Notes under the pieces: generated by a model
Told to the model about the DNA's origin: nothing
What the model saw: the letters and a program-made list of their open reading frames with translations, nothing else
Database searches by the model: none
Source: Micromonospora gifhornensis
GTDB taxonomy: Bacteria; Actinomycetota; Actinomycetes; Mycobacteriales; Micromonosporaceae
Length of the DNA: 64,000 nt
NCBI RefSeq assembly: GCF_016863515.1
Contig: NZ_BOPA01000018.1
Coordinates: forward strand, 1-64,000
Reading direction: 5' to 3'
Shown: positions 51,246 to 60,439 of the stretch, piece by piece
Layout of the letters: every line of letters starts with the position of its first letter
How positions within the stretch are numbered: position 1 is the first letter of the stretch
Translations under genes and position numbers: made by a program

Positions 51246-53474
51246 GTGCCTGAGATGTCGCCGCCGTTAATTACCGATCGGTACGTTTTCTCGGAGTTGC
51301 TCGGTCAGGGCGGGATGGGCCGAGTGTGGAAAGCCCGGGATGTGATGCTCGAACGCGACGTCGCCATCAAGGAAATCGTTTCGCCACCTGGTCTCACGGA
51401 CCAGGCGCGGCAGGAATTGCGGACCCGGTCGCTACGCGAGGCGCGGGCGATCGCCCGGCTCGACCACGTCAACGCCGTCCGCGTGTTCGACGTGCTGATC
51501 GGAGACGGCGGAGACCCCTGGATCGTCATGGAGTACGTCCCGTCGCGGGCGTTCTCCGACCACCTCGCCGTCAACGGTCCGGTGTCACCGACCCGAGCCG
51601 CTCAGATCGGGCTGGCGGTGCTGGGCGCACTCCGCGCCGCGCACCGGGTGGGAGTCGTGCACCGCGACGTCAAACCGGCGAACATCCTGATCGGCGTCGA
51701 CGGTCGGGTCGTACTCACCGACTTCGGCCTGGCCACCGCGGTGGAGGACACCAGTCTGACCCGCACCGGCATCGTCCTCGGTTCGCCCGCGTATCTCTCA
51801 CCGGAACGGGTCAGGAGGGGCGCCGCCGGGCCGGAAGGTGACCTGTGGTCGCTCGGCGCGACCCTGTTCGCCGCGGTCGAAGGGGAAGCGCCGTACGCCC
51901 GGTCGTCCAGCCTGGAGAGCCTCACCGCGCTGGCCACCGAACCACCGCCGGTGGCCCGGCGAGCCGGCGCGTTGGCGCCGATCCTCGAAGGACTGCTCCG
52001 CAAGGACCCGGTGGAGCGGATGGACATCGACACGGCAGAGCGACTGCTGGCCCAGGTCGCCCACACCGACCTGTCCCACCCGTCCGGCTCGTCCGCTCTG
52101 CCCGACCCGTCCGCTCTGCCTGAACCGTCCGTCGGGGATTCCTCGGCCGACCGCATCGTCCCCACGTTCGTGACCGTCGCACCGGCCGGTTCGGCAGGTT
52201 CGCAGGAAACCAGGGACGACCTTCCCACGGGCCAGGCGCCCCGCGCCGGTGTGCAGGCCGGCCCGGATCCCAGGCCCGAGAAGGACCCGTCGGCCGCACC
52301 GGACCCGTCGGCCGCACCCACCAGGTCGATTCGCATGACACGCGGACGGTGGCTGGTCGGTGGGCTCGCCCTCCTGCTGGTGGCGCTCGGTGTGGGGGGC
52401 GGCGTGCCACTGCTCGGCAACCGGGCGGGTGAGCGCGGCGACGACCCGCCGGAGGCGGCGGGCGGGCCGGTGCCGACGCTTGCCGCAACCGGCGTCTCCG
52501 TACCGAGTGGCCCGGCAGCCACCCCACTGGCCTGGTCCACGTATCGCGACGACAGCGGATTCCGGATGGCGGCGCCCAGAGGATGGCGCGTCGTGCGCAA
52601 CGACGGCCAGGTCGAGTTCCGCGAGCCGGACGAGGGCCGGTCGCTCGTCGTCCGTCGGTCGGATCCGCCCCCGACCGACCTGGTCGCCGCGTTGACCGCG
52701 CAGGAGCGCGCGGCCGAGGGCCGGTACCCCGGCTACCGCCTGCTCAGCATCGGCGCGGTGCACTACCAGCACGGCGCGGCGGACTGGGAATGGCGGCACA
52801 CCACCGACGGCCGTGCGACACAGGTACGGCAGCGGCTGTTCGTCACCGGCGCGGGCAGGGCGTACACGTTCATCTGGTCGACGCCCGAGGAACTGTGGGC
52901 CGGCAGCGAGGCGGCATTCGCCCGGATCGTCGACGGTTTCCGACCGACCGGTGACCCGCGGCCGGTCACCTCGTCACCGGCGGCCCCGTCGACGTCCCCC
53001 TCGCCGCCGCCACCAACGGCCTCGACCAGCCCGCCGTCGACCGCGCCCACGGTGACGCCGAGCAGTACCCGCCCCCGCCCCTCCGGCGAGCGGATCGTCA
53101 GCGTGGCGAGCGGCCGGTGCCTGGACGTCGGAGATCCGGACTCGGCCGCCACCTTGCACGTGCGAATCATGGATTGTGCCGACTCCCGGGACCGCAGCCA
53201 GCGGTGGTCGGTCCGTACGGACGGCAGTATGCGGATGGGTTCGCGATGCCTGGACGTGGCCAACGCGTCCGCTGCCGACGGCGCGGTCATCCAGCTCACC
53301 GCCTGCAACGGCGGCGGCGCCCAGCGGTTCACCCTCAACGGCGATCGGCAGTTGGTCAACGCGCTCAGTGGGAAATGCCTCGACGTGACCGACTGGGGGA
53401 CCGCGAACGGCACCCCGGTCCAGCAGTGGACCTGCAACAACACCGCCAGCCACCAGAAGTGGTCGATCCGGTGA
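51246..53474 (+). CDS. Membrane Ser/Thr kinase with ricin-type lectin ectodomain
   Basis: A 742-residue Hanks-type kinase. Kinase domain (about 12-275): LLGQGGMGRVWKARD, VAIKEI (Lys), VVHRDVKPANIL, LTDFGLA, LGSPAYLSPERV. A Pro/Ser/Asp-rich juxtamembrane region with ALPDPSALPEPS-type repeats leads to one membrane segment (WLVGGLALLLVALGVGGGV, near 370-390). Outside are a ~140-residue globular region (LAWSTYRDDSGFRMAAPRGW), a Pro/Ser/Thr linker and a ricin-type lectin (about 615-742, GRCLDVGDPDSAAT, GGGAQRFTL, SGKCLDVTDWGTANG). GTG 51246 or ATG 51255 may be the start. The lectin suggests that extracellular sugar or polymer is sensed. Confidence 0.87.
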   Translation: MPEMSPPLITDRYVFSELLGQGGMGRVWKARDVMLERDVAIKEIVSPPGLTDQARQELRTRSLREARAIARLDHVNAVRVFDVLIGDGGDPWIVMEYVPSRAFSDHLAVNGPVSPTRAAQIGLAVLGALRAAHRVGVVHRDVKPANILIGVDGRVVLTDFGLATAVEDTSLTRTGIVLGSPAYLSPERVRRGAAGPEGDLWSLGATLFAAVEGEAPYARSSSLESLTALATEPPPVARRAGALAPILEGLLRKDPVERMDIDTAERLLAQVAHTDLSHPSGSSALPDPSALPEPSVGDSSADRIVPTFVTVAPAGSAGSQETRDDLPTGQAPRAGVQAGPDPRPEKDPSAAPDPSAAPTRSIRMTRGRWLVGGLALLLVALGVGGGVPLLGNRAGERGDDPPEAAGGPVPTLAATGVSVPSGPAATPLAWSTYRDDSGFRMAAPRGWRVVRNDGQVEFREPDEGRSLVVRRSDPPPTDLVAALTAQERAAEGRYPGYRLLSIGAVHYQHGAADWEWRHTTDGRATQVRQRLFVTGAGRAYTFIWSTPEELWAGSEAAFARIVDGFRPTGDPRPVTSSPAAPSTSPSPPPPTASTSPPSTAPTVTPSSTRPRPSGERIVSVASGRCLDVGDPDSAATLHVRIMDCADSRDRSQRWSVRTDGSMRMGSRCLDVANASAADGAVIQLTACNGGGAQRFTLNGDRQLVNALSGKCLDVTDWGTANGTPVQQWTCNNTASHQKWSIR

Positions 53475-53547
53475 GGTCGATCCACAAGGGTGAATCGGTC
53501 GCCGACGCCCGGGTGCCCGTTGCGGATGCCGACGGCTTTTCGGCCGG

Positions 53548-53588
53548 CCCGGCGCACCCGGTTCACGCTGCGTGCCGGGTGCGCCGGG
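53548..53588. terminator. Bidirectional hairpin terminator
   Basis: A perfect 14-bp stem (53548-53561 with 53575-53588) and 13-base loop lie between the kinase gene and the convergent hydrolase gene. Confidence 0.8.
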
Positions 53589-53600
53589 TCCGCTCGGTGG

Positions 53601-54344
53601 TCAGCCCGCGGTGGCGCGAGCCGCGGTGTCGATGAGTTCCGCGACGGGACCGGGCTGGGAGACCGCCACGGCGTGGGACGCCTCGACCTCGATGGCGGTG
53701 GAGCCGGCCCGCTGGGCCATGAAGCGCATCGACTCCGGGGGGATGGCCAGATCCTGGGTGGAGATCACCGCCCATGACGGAATGGTCTTCCAGGGTGCCG
53801 CGGTGGCGGTGTCGGTCAGGGCGTTGTCCGCGACCGGCCGTTGGGTGGCGGCCATCTGTTCGGCGACGTCGGCAGCGACGTCGGCGGCGAACACCGCGTG
53901 GAACTTGTCCTGCTGGATGTAGAGATCCGTGCCCATGCTGCCGTCGGGCAGGGGGAACGGCACGGGCTGGAGCGCGGAGGAGAGCTCGCTGCCCGGGAAC
54001 TTGGCGGCCAGATCACCGCAGCTCTCGCCGACGTCGAGCGTGAAGCTGGCGACATACACCAGGGCCTTGACGTTGGCAGCACCCTCCACCGCCTCGGCCA
54101 TCACCGCCCCGCCGTAGGAGTGCCCCACGATCACGGCCGGCCCGCCGACGCTGTCCACGACAGCGCGGACGTAGGCGGCGTCCGGTTTGAGACCGCGCAG
54201 CGGATTGGCGATGGCGATCACCGGGTAGCCCCGACGCCGGAGGTCCGTGACCACGTTGTTCCAACTGGCGGACTCGGCGAACGCGCCGTGCACCAGAAGG
54301 ACGGTGGGCAGACTGCTCGTGGACTGCTGCGGGTTCGAGCTCAC
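53601..54344 (-). CDS. Cytoplasmic alpha/beta-hydrolase
   Basis: A 247-residue alpha/beta-hydrolase without a signal peptide: TVLLVHGAFAESASWNNVV, nucleophile VIVGHSYGG, C-terminal VEASHAVAVSQP. It matches the secreted 45824 protein over nearly its whole core (shared ANPLRxL, DAAYVRxVxDSVGGP, AATQRP), so the two arose by duplication, with one acquiring an export signal. Its function is likewise unknown. Confidence 0.85.
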   Translation of the reverse strand: MSSNPQQSTSSLPTVLLVHGAFAESASWNNVVTDLRRRGYPVIAIANPLRGLKPDAAYVRAVVDSVGGPAVIVGHSYGGAVMAEAVEGAANVKALVYVASFTLDVGESCGDLAAKFPGSELSSALQPVPFPLPDGSMGTDLYIQQDKFHAVFAADVAADVAEQMAATQRPVADNALTDTATAAPWKTIPSWAVISTQDLAIPPESMRFMAQRAGSTAIEVEASHAVAVSQPGPVAELIDTAARATAG

Positions 54345-54758
54345 AAATACACTCCCCTGTCTGTCGGGCGGTGCAGGCCCGCCTGTTCGGTGCCGCGGTC
54401 AGCGGCACCTTTCGGACAACGTCCCAGGTCACGGTAGTTTCGAGGCGGCTTCCGCCGAGCGCTTATCGGACAATTGCGATCTAGGTGGCACTCCGTGATC
54501 GGCGTGCCGCCCGCGCGTCCTCGGATGCCCGTCGATCGATGCGGCCCCGGCGTTCGTGAACCCCGACCGACCTCGCGGCGGCGCTCAGGTGCGCCACGGC
54601 CGCGCAGCGAAAGCAGGCTGGAACTTCCGGCCCCGGCGGCCTCGCACCTGCTCATCGGGTGGCGATCAGGCGAATTCCTGCTGCGCGCGGCATGGGCGGC
54701 ATGTGGCTGCTGAGCAGTGACAACGGGCGTACCTGGCGGGGCGTTGCCGGATCAACGG
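54345..54758. other. Gene-free upstream region
   Basis: Between the divergent hydrolase and GH11 genes (54345-54994). Open frames here are Arg/Pro-rich shadows. No gene is supported; the GH11 regulatory motif lies just beyond, at 54759-54779. Confidence 0.5.
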
Positions 54759-54779
54759 TTTCGGAAGTGTTTCCGGAAG
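54759..54779 (+). promoter_or_regulatory. Putative xylanase operator, GH11 promoter
   Basis: CGGAA-N4-TTCCG (54762-54775) overlaps the palindrome TTCCGGAA (54771-54778). Nearly the same arrangement occurs before the GH10 gene (59966-59987). TTGACC follows at 54783-54788 and may be a -35 box. The site is about 215 bases before the GH11 start. Confidence 0.55.
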
Positions 54780-54994
54780 TTGTTGACCGGTCGACAATTG
54801 CGTGCCAATACTGTGCCCATCGACACGGCTCGATCGCTGATCATGGCGATTCCTCTGCCGGGTCGGCGCAGAAAGCGATCGGCACCCCACCACCACGGTA
54901 CGACGCCGATAGCCCGACGGTGCTCGTCAGACCACCGGGATCCCGCCGGCTCGTAGCGTTGCTGGCCCTCAGCCAGCCGTCATGAGGAGGAAGT

Positions 54995-56002
54995 ATGCAG
55001 GATGGTCTCGTCCCACTGAGACGTCGCGGGCGCGTACGCCTCAGGTCTCTCATCGGTGCTGCCTGTGCGGTGGCGCTGATCACGACCGGCACCACCGCGA
55101 TCGTGGCCGGCCCCGCCCACGCGCAGACCGTGACCAGCAACCAGGAGGGGAACCACAACGGCTTCTTCTTCTCGTTCTGGAAGGACAGCGGCAACGTCTC
55201 CATGACCATGGGGAACGGCGGCCAGTACAGCACCCAGTGGAGCAACATCAACAACTTCGTCGCCGGTAAGGGCTGGAACCCGGGTACGCGTCGCAGCGTG
55301 ACCTACTCGGGCTCGTTCAACCCGAACGGCAACTCGTACCTGACGCTTTACGGCTGGACCCGCAACCCGCTCGTCGAGTACTACATCGTGGACAGCTGGG
55401 GCAGCTGGCGGCCCCCGGGCTCGAACTCGATGGGCCAGGTCAACACCGACGGTGGCACGTACGACATCTACCGCACGGAGCGCGTCAACCAGCCCTCCAT
55501 CGACGGCACCAGGACGTTCTCGCAGTACTGGAGCGTCCGTACCTCGAAGCGGGTGGGTGGCACCATCACCACGGCCAACCACTTCGACGCGTGGGCCAGT
55601 CGCGGCATGAACCTCGGCAACCACTACTACCAGATCATGGCGACCGAGGGCTTCCAGAGCAGCGGCAGCTCCAACATCACGGTGCAGGAGGGCGGCGGCA
55701 ACAACAACCCGCCGCCCACCACCCCGCCGCCCGGCAACAACGGCTGCACGGTGAGCGTGAACCGGGCCGAGGAGTGGGGCGACCGCTTCAACACGACCTT
55801 CTCGGTCAGCGGCACCAACAACTGGGTGGTCACCATCCGCACCAACGGTGGCCAGAGCCTGCAGAGCAGCTGGAACGCCTCGATCAGTGGCAACAGCGGC
55901 ACGCTCACGGCCCGCCCGAACGGCAACGGCAACAACTTCGGCATCACGCTCTACAAGAACGGCAACAACACGACGCCCACCGCGACGTGCTCGACCGGCT
56001 GA
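54995..56002 (+). CDS. GH11 endo-1,4-beta-xylanase with C-terminal CBM
   Basis: A 335-residue secreted xylanase. The signal peptide ends near AHAQT (about residue 44). The GH11 beta-jelly roll covers about 47-235: [23 protein letters not shown], nucleophile Glu in [13 protein letters not shown], acid/base Glu in [11 protein letters not shown]. An Asn/Pro linker precedes an ~85-residue module with terminal cysteines ([15 protein letters not shown] to TATCSTG), CBM2-like, probably cellulose- or xylan-binding. GAGGAGG is 6 bases before ATG 54995. It would cut the arabinoxylan backbone together with the convergent GH10 enzyme. Confidence 0.93.
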   Translation: MQDGLVPLRRRGRVRLRSLIGAACAVALITTGTTAIVAGPAHAQTVTSNQEGNHNGFFFSFWKDSGNVSMTMGNGGQYSTQWSNINNFVAGKGWNPGTRRSVTYSGSFNPNGNSYLTLYGWTRNPLVEYYIVDSWGSWRPPGSNSMGQVNTDGGTYDIYRTERVNQPSIDGTRTFSQYWSVRTSKRVGGTITTANHFDAWASRGMNLGNHYYQIMATEGFQSSGSSNITVQEGGGNNNPPPTTPPPGNNGCTVSVNRAEEWGDRFNTTFSVSGTNNWVVTIRTNGGQSLQSSWNASISGNSGTLTARPNGNGNNFGITLYKNGNNTTPTATCSTG

Positions 56003-56018
56003 TCTGAACAGCAACGCT

Positions 56019-56049
56019 GGGGTGTCGGCAACCGTCGGCACCCCAACGT
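56019..56049 (+). terminator. Imperfect hairpin after the GH11 gene
   Basis: TGGGGTG...CACCCCA arms with one interrupted inner pairing follow the GH11 stop by about 16 bases. It is a weaker structure than the others in the window. Confidence 0.45.
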
Positions 56050-56165
56050 CGTGTCCGCCTCCGTGCTCGAGCTGCCACCGGGTAACCCGTCGCCCGGCCG
56101 CTGTCCGTCTACTTAAGATAACCAGCTGTCAGGGTGAGCTTACGGATGGCTACGCGTGGGGGCCG

Positions 56166-56393
56166 TTGATTTCCTTCGGGGTACTGGGTCCGCTCATCGC
56201 GAGCGTGAACGATCAGCCCGTCATCTCGGTGGGTCACGTCAACGTAAGGTCCTCGCCTGTCTGGTCGCCGCCCGCGGCTGCCCTCGAACCGCACGTGTAT
56301 CAGACCGGGTTGGCCCTCGGCCGGCAGTTGACCTGGTCCGACCTGACCGAGCTGCTCGCCGACGAGGGCAGGTGGTCGGCCGGCCTGAACTGA
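56166..56393 (+). pseudogene. Remnant of a SARP/BTAD-type regulator gene
   Basis: From TTG 56166 the frame reads ISFGVLGPLIASVNDQPV, which is the start of SARP-family regulators. The expected continuation RKVLACLVAARG is present but in a different frame (from about 56243), so a frameshift lies near 56240. The original frame later resumes with LALGRQLTWSDLTELLADEG and stops at 56393. The ~1 kb that should encode the DNA-binding and BTAD domains is missing. It lies between two xylanase genes and has no obvious ribosome site. Confidence 0.6.
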
Positions 56394-56435
56394 GCCGCTT
56401 CGTCGGTTCCCCGCAGATGACGGCCCCCGGACAGC

Positions 56436-56472
56436 ACGGGAGGGCACATCCGACAACGATGTGCCCTCCCGT
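56436..56472. terminator. Hairpin terminator of the GH10 gene
   Basis: A perfect 15-bp stem (56436-56450 with 56458-56472) and 7-base loop stand 12 bases downstream of the GH10 stop. Confidence 0.85.
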
Positions 56473-56483
56473 CGTACGTGTCG

Positions 56484-59400
56484 CTACAGGTTGGCGCAGT
56501 AACCGACGCTGAAGGTGCTGGCCCCCGGCTTCAGGGTGCGGTTCCAGTCCACACCCCTGATCCGGTAGCTACCGTCGTCGAGGCGTTCGCGCTTGAAGTT
56601 CCACGCGTCGTAGATGTCGCCTTCGAGTTGCACCACGGCGGACCAGTCGACCGGCTTGTCGCTGGTGTTGGTCGCGGTGATGGTCGCGCAGTAGCCGCCA
56701 CCGCTGTCGGAGTACCAGCGGGTGATCTGCTTCAACGCCACCTCCACGTTCGACCCGGCCACCAGGCGACCGACCCCCCAGCGCGCGGTGCTCTGGTAGC
56801 CCGCGCCCTCCTGCTCGGCCCAGTTGCGGATGCTCGTCCGGGCCCCGTCGGAGGCGTCGTTGACCTGGAAGTCCAGGCCGTGGAAGGTGCCCAGGCCACC
56901 GTATTCGAGCAGGCTGATCGCCGCCTCGACGGTGTAACCCGTCGGGGTGCGGACCGTCGCGCTCTCCAGCCGGTTCGCCTGGAACCCCTCGTCGCCGGTG
57001 CCGAACGACACCACGTTGTCGGCGTTGATCCGGATCTGCGTGTCGTCGTACCGGAAGCTGCCGTTCTTGAAGTTGCCGGCGTCGACGTAGATCTCCACCG
57101 AGTCCTGGATCCACGGGTCGGAACCGGAGACGTCCACCACCGGGTCGGTGACCTCGGCCAGCACGTAGAGCGTCTGACCCCGCCAGAGGGTACGGACCTG
57201 CGCGCTCGCCCCGTCGGTGCCGGAGACCTGCTTGTCCGTGGTCACCGTGGTCGCGTTCGCCCAGGCGGCGTCGACCGAGCCGTCGATCACCGGCGCCTCA
57301 CCGGCCTCCCGTACCTCCACGTAGGACAGTTCCTCGACCAGGGTCAGGGTGCCCACCGCGCCCGGAGTGTTCCACCCGGAGGTGGTGTCGCCGTCGCGCA
57401 CCTGCACGTCCAGGGTGCGGGTGTCGCCCTCGGCCGCTGCGGACAGCGGCAGGTGGGCGACCAGGTGGTAACCGCCGTCGCGGGCGGCGGCCACGGCCGG
57501 TACGTCACCGCTGCCGTCCCGGGCGACGTGGTAGGTCTCGCCGTCCAGCACGAAGCTGACCCGGTCGGTGCCGGAGACCGTGGTGTCGTCGACCGTGACG
57601 TACGCGGTCAGGTGGTCCGGCGCCCAGCGCAGCTGGAACCCGGCGACATCCTCGACCTGGTGCAGCGGCAGCTTGCGCCAGGTCAGGTCCGTCGGTGCGG
57701 CGGCGGCCAGCGGCACGTCACCGGCGAAGACGTTGGCGGTGCGCAGCCGGGCGGGCAGCTCACCGTCGACCGCCCCGTAATAGGCCGGCTTGGCGCGCAG
57801 GTTGTCGTCGAACAGCAGCGGCCCGCCGTTGCCGGAGCGCCAGGAACGCCCGTCGGTGAGCCCCCAGACCGTGACGGCCAGCAGATCATCGGCGTACGCC
57901 CGGAAGACCCGGAAGGCGTCCCGGTAGTAGTAGCCCTGGTCGATGAACTTCGCCTGGGTGGCCGGGGTGCCCGTGGTGACGTCGAGTTCGGTGACGGCCT
58001 GGGTGACCGGCAGATCCGAGAACGTCTCCAACGCGGTCTCCAGGGCGCTGATCGGCATGGCCAGCGACACGTGGAACTGGTGGCCCACCCCGTGCACCGG
58101 CACGCCGCGGGCGAGCAGGCGCTGCACCAGGGCCAGGTAACGGGCCTGCTTGCCGCTCTGCTCGGTGTTGTAGTCGTTGATGAACAGGGTGACCGGACGC
58201 TCCGCGCCTTCGGCGGCGTACACGTCGTTGAACGCCTCGTCGGCGTAGGTGAAGGTCAGGTCGATGAAGCTCTCACCGAGGATCCGGTACCACTCGCTGC
58301 GACGCAGACCGTCGCTGTACTCACCGCTGTCGCTGACCACCTCGTTGACCGCGTCGAAGGCGTACAACGGGTTGGTGGGGGAGCCGAACTTGCCGTACCG
58401 CTCGCTCATCGACTCGGCGACGTTGAAGATGTGCGTACGCAGCCGATCCCGCAGCACCTGCTGGTCGGCCGCCGAGGTGCTCAGCGGCTGACCGGCGGAA
58501 TCGGTGAAGAACCAGGCCGGGGTCTGGCTGTGCCACACCAGCACGTGCCCGTAGACGCGCAGGTCGTTGTCGCGGGCGAAGTCCATCATGGCCAGCGCCT
58601 GCTCGTGCGGGCGGAAGTTGCCCGCCTCGTCGTACCAGGCCTCGGGCTTCATGTGGTTTTCCGGCGTGATCTGGTTGAAGTGCCGGGTCAGCAGCTGGGC
58701 GGGAGCACCGATCGTCTCCCGGCTGTCGATGGCCACGCCGACCGGGAAGTCGGTGGTCTCGTACAGCGGGGTGAGGTCCTCGATGACCGGCGGCTCAGGC
58801 ACCTGGACGACGATGTCGTCGGCCAGGAAGTCGCTGGTGTTGCCGGCCACGTCCTCGCCCTGCCAGCGGGTCTCGAAGTAGAGGAAGGCGCTGTCCGCCG
58901 CCGGCATGGTGAACCGTGCGGTCACCTCCGTCCAGCCCGAGTTGGTGATCGTCTCGAACTGGGCGAGGGTGGCGAACGACTGGCTGTCCCCGGTGGTGCT
59001 GGCCAGGCTGAGCCAGATCTGGTCGGCCGGCTGACCCTCGGCGAACCGCAGCCACGCGCTGAGCTCGTAGGTGACACCCGCGGTGAACAGGCCGGTCACG
59101 TCGCGGCCCAGGCCGGCGCCCTGGTTCACCCGGTCGGTGACCAGCGCGGCGGAGGTGCCGCCGTGCGCGACGTCGGTGATGGTGACCGTCGGGGCGCCCG
59201 GACCACCGTCGCGGGGTCCCCAACCGTCCAGGCCGTCCTCGAAGTCGGTGTCGATGACGATCGTGCCCGGCTCCGGCCCGCCCCCGCCGCCGTCCAGCGC
59301 GGTGATCAGGACGTCGTCGAGCAGGAACGGGGTGTTGCCTTCCGCCTCCACGTAGAGGGTGGCGGCGTCCAGACCGGTGGGCAGGGTGTACTCGCCGCCG

Positions 59401-59858
59401 ATGCGTACCCACTCGTCGGCGGTGGTGGTGACGTTGTCGCCGATCCAGGTGTAGGTGTTCTCACCGCCACCGGCCGGGGTGGACTCGACGGTGAAGTGCA
59501 CGCCGGCACTGCCGTCGGTGCCGGTCGGAAGTTTCGCCCAGGCGGTGACCGTGTATCGGTTGCCGGGCCGCATCAGCGCCGTCGCGCTCGTGGCCGGTCC
59601 CTGCCAGTTGGCGGTACGGCCGGTGACCGACAGGCTGCCGTCGCTGTCGCGCCCCTCGTCGGCGATGGCGAGGGTCACGTCACCACGCGGCCCCCAGGGG
59701 GCGTACGAGTCGGACTCGAAGTCGTTGCTGAGCACGACCTCGTCGGCTGCCGCCGGGGTGGGGGCGACGGTGATGGCCGCGACGAGCGCGGCCGAACAGA
59801 GTACGGCGAAAGTTCGTGATCGGCGTCGTGATCGTTGGGACGGATTCCACAGGCGCAT
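56484..59858 (-). CDS. Multidomain GH10 endo-xylanase (CBM22-CBM22-GH10-CBM9-CBM)
   Basis: A 1124-residue secreted xylanase. Signal peptide to about residue 42 (PTPAAADE). Two CBM22-type modules (about 45-190 and 205-355: SNDFESDSYAPWGPRGD; DTDFEDGLDGWGPRDG). GH10 barrel about 360-705: HFNQITPENHMKPEAW, acid/base Glu in AFDAVNEVVSD, nucleophile Glu in VTELDVTTG, WGLTDGRSW. Then a CBM9-like pair of regions (about 715-1040, APVIDGSVDAAW, LYVLAEVTDP, SVEIYVDAG) and a C-terminal CBM2-like module with terminal Cys pair. ATG 59858 is preferred: it starts a typical signal peptide. Cell-wall anchoring through SLH domains is absent. Common promoter motif with GH11. Confidence 0.92.
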   Translation of the reverse strand: MRLWNPSQRSRRRSRTFAVLCSAALVAAITVAPTPAAADEVVLSNDFESDSYAPWGPRGDVTLAIADEGRDSDGSLSVTGRTANWQGPATSATALMRPGNRYTVTAWAKLPTGTDGSAGVHFTVESTPAGGGENTYTWIGDNVTTTADEWVRIGGEYTLPTGLDAATLYVEAEGNTPFLLDDVLITALDGGGGGPEPGTIVIDTDFEDGLDGWGPRDGGPGAPTVTITDVAHGGTSAALVTDRVNQGAGLGRDVTGLFTAGVTYELSAWLRFAEGQPADQIWLSLASTTGDSQSFATLAQFETITNSGWTEVTARFTMPAADSAFLYFETRWQGEDVAGNTSDFLADDIVVQVPEPPVIEDLTPLYETTDFPVGVAIDSRETIGAPAQLLTRHFNQITPENHMKPEAWYDEAGNFRPHEQALAMMDFARDNDLRVYGHVLVWHSQTPAWFFTDSAGQPLSTSAADQQVLRDRLRTHIFNVAESMSERYGKFGSPTNPLYAFDAVNEVVSDSGEYSDGLRRSEWYRILGESFIDLTFTYADEAFNDVYAAEGAERPVTLFINDYNTEQSGKQARYLALVQRLLARGVPVHGVGHQFHVSLAMPISALETALETFSDLPVTQAVTELDVTTGTPATQAKFIDQGYYYRDAFRVFRAYADDLLAVTVWGLTDGRSWRSGNGGPLLFDDNLRAKPAYYGAVDGELPARLRTANVFAGDVPLAAAAPTDLTWRKLPLHQVEDVAGFQLRWAPDHLTAYVTVDDTTVSGTDRVSFVLDGETYHVARDGSGDVPAVAAARDGGYHLVAHLPLSAAAEGDTRTLDVQVRDGDTTSGWNTPGAVGTLTLVEELSYVEVREAGEAPVIDGSVDAAWANATTVTTDKQVSGTDGASAQVRTLWRGQTLYVLAEVTDPVVDVSGSDPWIQDSVEIYVDAGNFKNGSFRYDDTQIRINADNVVSFGTGDEGFQANRLESATVRTPTGYTVEAAISLLEYGGLGTFHGLDFQVNDASDGARTSIRNWAEQEGAGYQSTARWGVGRLVAGSNVEVALKQITRWYSDSGGGYCATITATNTSDKPVDWSAVVQLEGDIYDAWNFKRERLDDGSYRIRGVDWNRTLKPGASTFSVGYCANL

Positions 59859-59965
59859 CGACTGGTCCCTTACGCAAATTGGACAGTGGTGGGGGTGCCT
59901 GACGTCGGGTTTCCGGACAGATCCAAGCGCGTGCATGCTATGACGAGCCGATTGGCATAGCCAGA

Positions 59966-59987
59966 GCTTCCGGAAGTTTTCGGAAAC
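59966..59987 (-). promoter_or_regulatory. Putative xylanase operator, GH10 promoter
   Basis: TTCCGGAA (59968-59975) followed by TTTTCGGAAAC; on the minus strand it reads GTTTCCGAAAAC then TTCCGGAAG, closely matching GTTTCGGAAGTGT then TTCCGGAAG at 54758-54779. About 110 bases upstream of the GH10 start. I recall that CGAAA/TTTCG-type repeats control actinomycete xylan genes. Confidence 0.55.
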
Positions 59988-60072
59988 ATGTGCGGGCTCG
60001 AAGGCGTCCGCGCCCATCGTCGCGCCCGGTTGGGTGATCCGTGCGGCGCGCGCGACGACACAGCATGTGGTG

Positions 60073-60101
60073 TTGAGGTTCCTGGCCTGTTCCCATATAT
60101 A
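60073..60101 (+). promoter_or_regulatory. Promoter of the nrdAB operon
   Basis: TTGAGG (60073-60078) and TATATA (60096-60101) are 17 bases apart. Transcription would begin near 60108, at the 5' edge of the riboswitch. Confidence 0.65.
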
Positions 60102-60106
60102 GTGGT

Positions 60107-60293
60107 GTCCGCAGCTGGTTCGGCCGTCACTCCACGACGGCCGAGGCAAGAGGGAACCCGGTGGAATTCCGGGACTGCCCCGCAGCGGTGAGTGGGAACG
60201 ACCGCCGTCAACGAAGCACTGGATCCGCCAGGTCTGGGAAGCGACGGCCAGTAGGCACGAACACGCCCACGAGTCCGAAGACCTGCCAGCGCG
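60107..60293 (+). promoter_or_regulatory. Cobalamin (AdoCbl) riboswitch
   Basis: The B12 aptamer is readable by its conserved blocks: GGGAACCCGGTGGAATTCCGGG (60152-60173; the GGGAA..GGTG..TCC core), GACTGCCCCGCAGCGGTGAG, AAGCACTGG (60214-60222), GGTCTGGGAAG, and the 3' block GAGTCCGAAGACCTGCC (60271-60287). It lies 147 bases upstream of nrdA. In Streptomyces coelicolor a B12 riboswitch represses the class Ia nrdABS operon when B12 is available, because the B12-dependent class II enzyme then makes deoxyribonucleotides. The same logic is inferred here. The 146 bases after it (60294-60439) would hold the expression platform. Confidence 0.92.
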
Positions 60294-60439
60294 CCGTACG
60301 CCTACGCGTGCGGCGGTCGAAGGCCGCGCGGGACGGCCGACGCCATCAGCTGGTCATCGACGGCAGTCAGCCCGTCCGGTGGCCGGCGGCGTCCTCCCGC
60401 GTGCCCGTCGACCTTCGCCGACCGGTACGAGGAGGGACC

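Noticed and set aside
54659..54985. A 108-codon frame before the GH11 gene
   Set aside because: It covers the predicted operator, has no ribosome site and no recognisable features.
56478..59819. A 1113-codon plus-strand frame opposite the GH10 gene
   Set aside because: Composition is Val/Gly/Arg/Asp-rich without domains; it is the antisense shadow expected of high-GC coding DNA. The minus frame shows full GH10/CBM domains.
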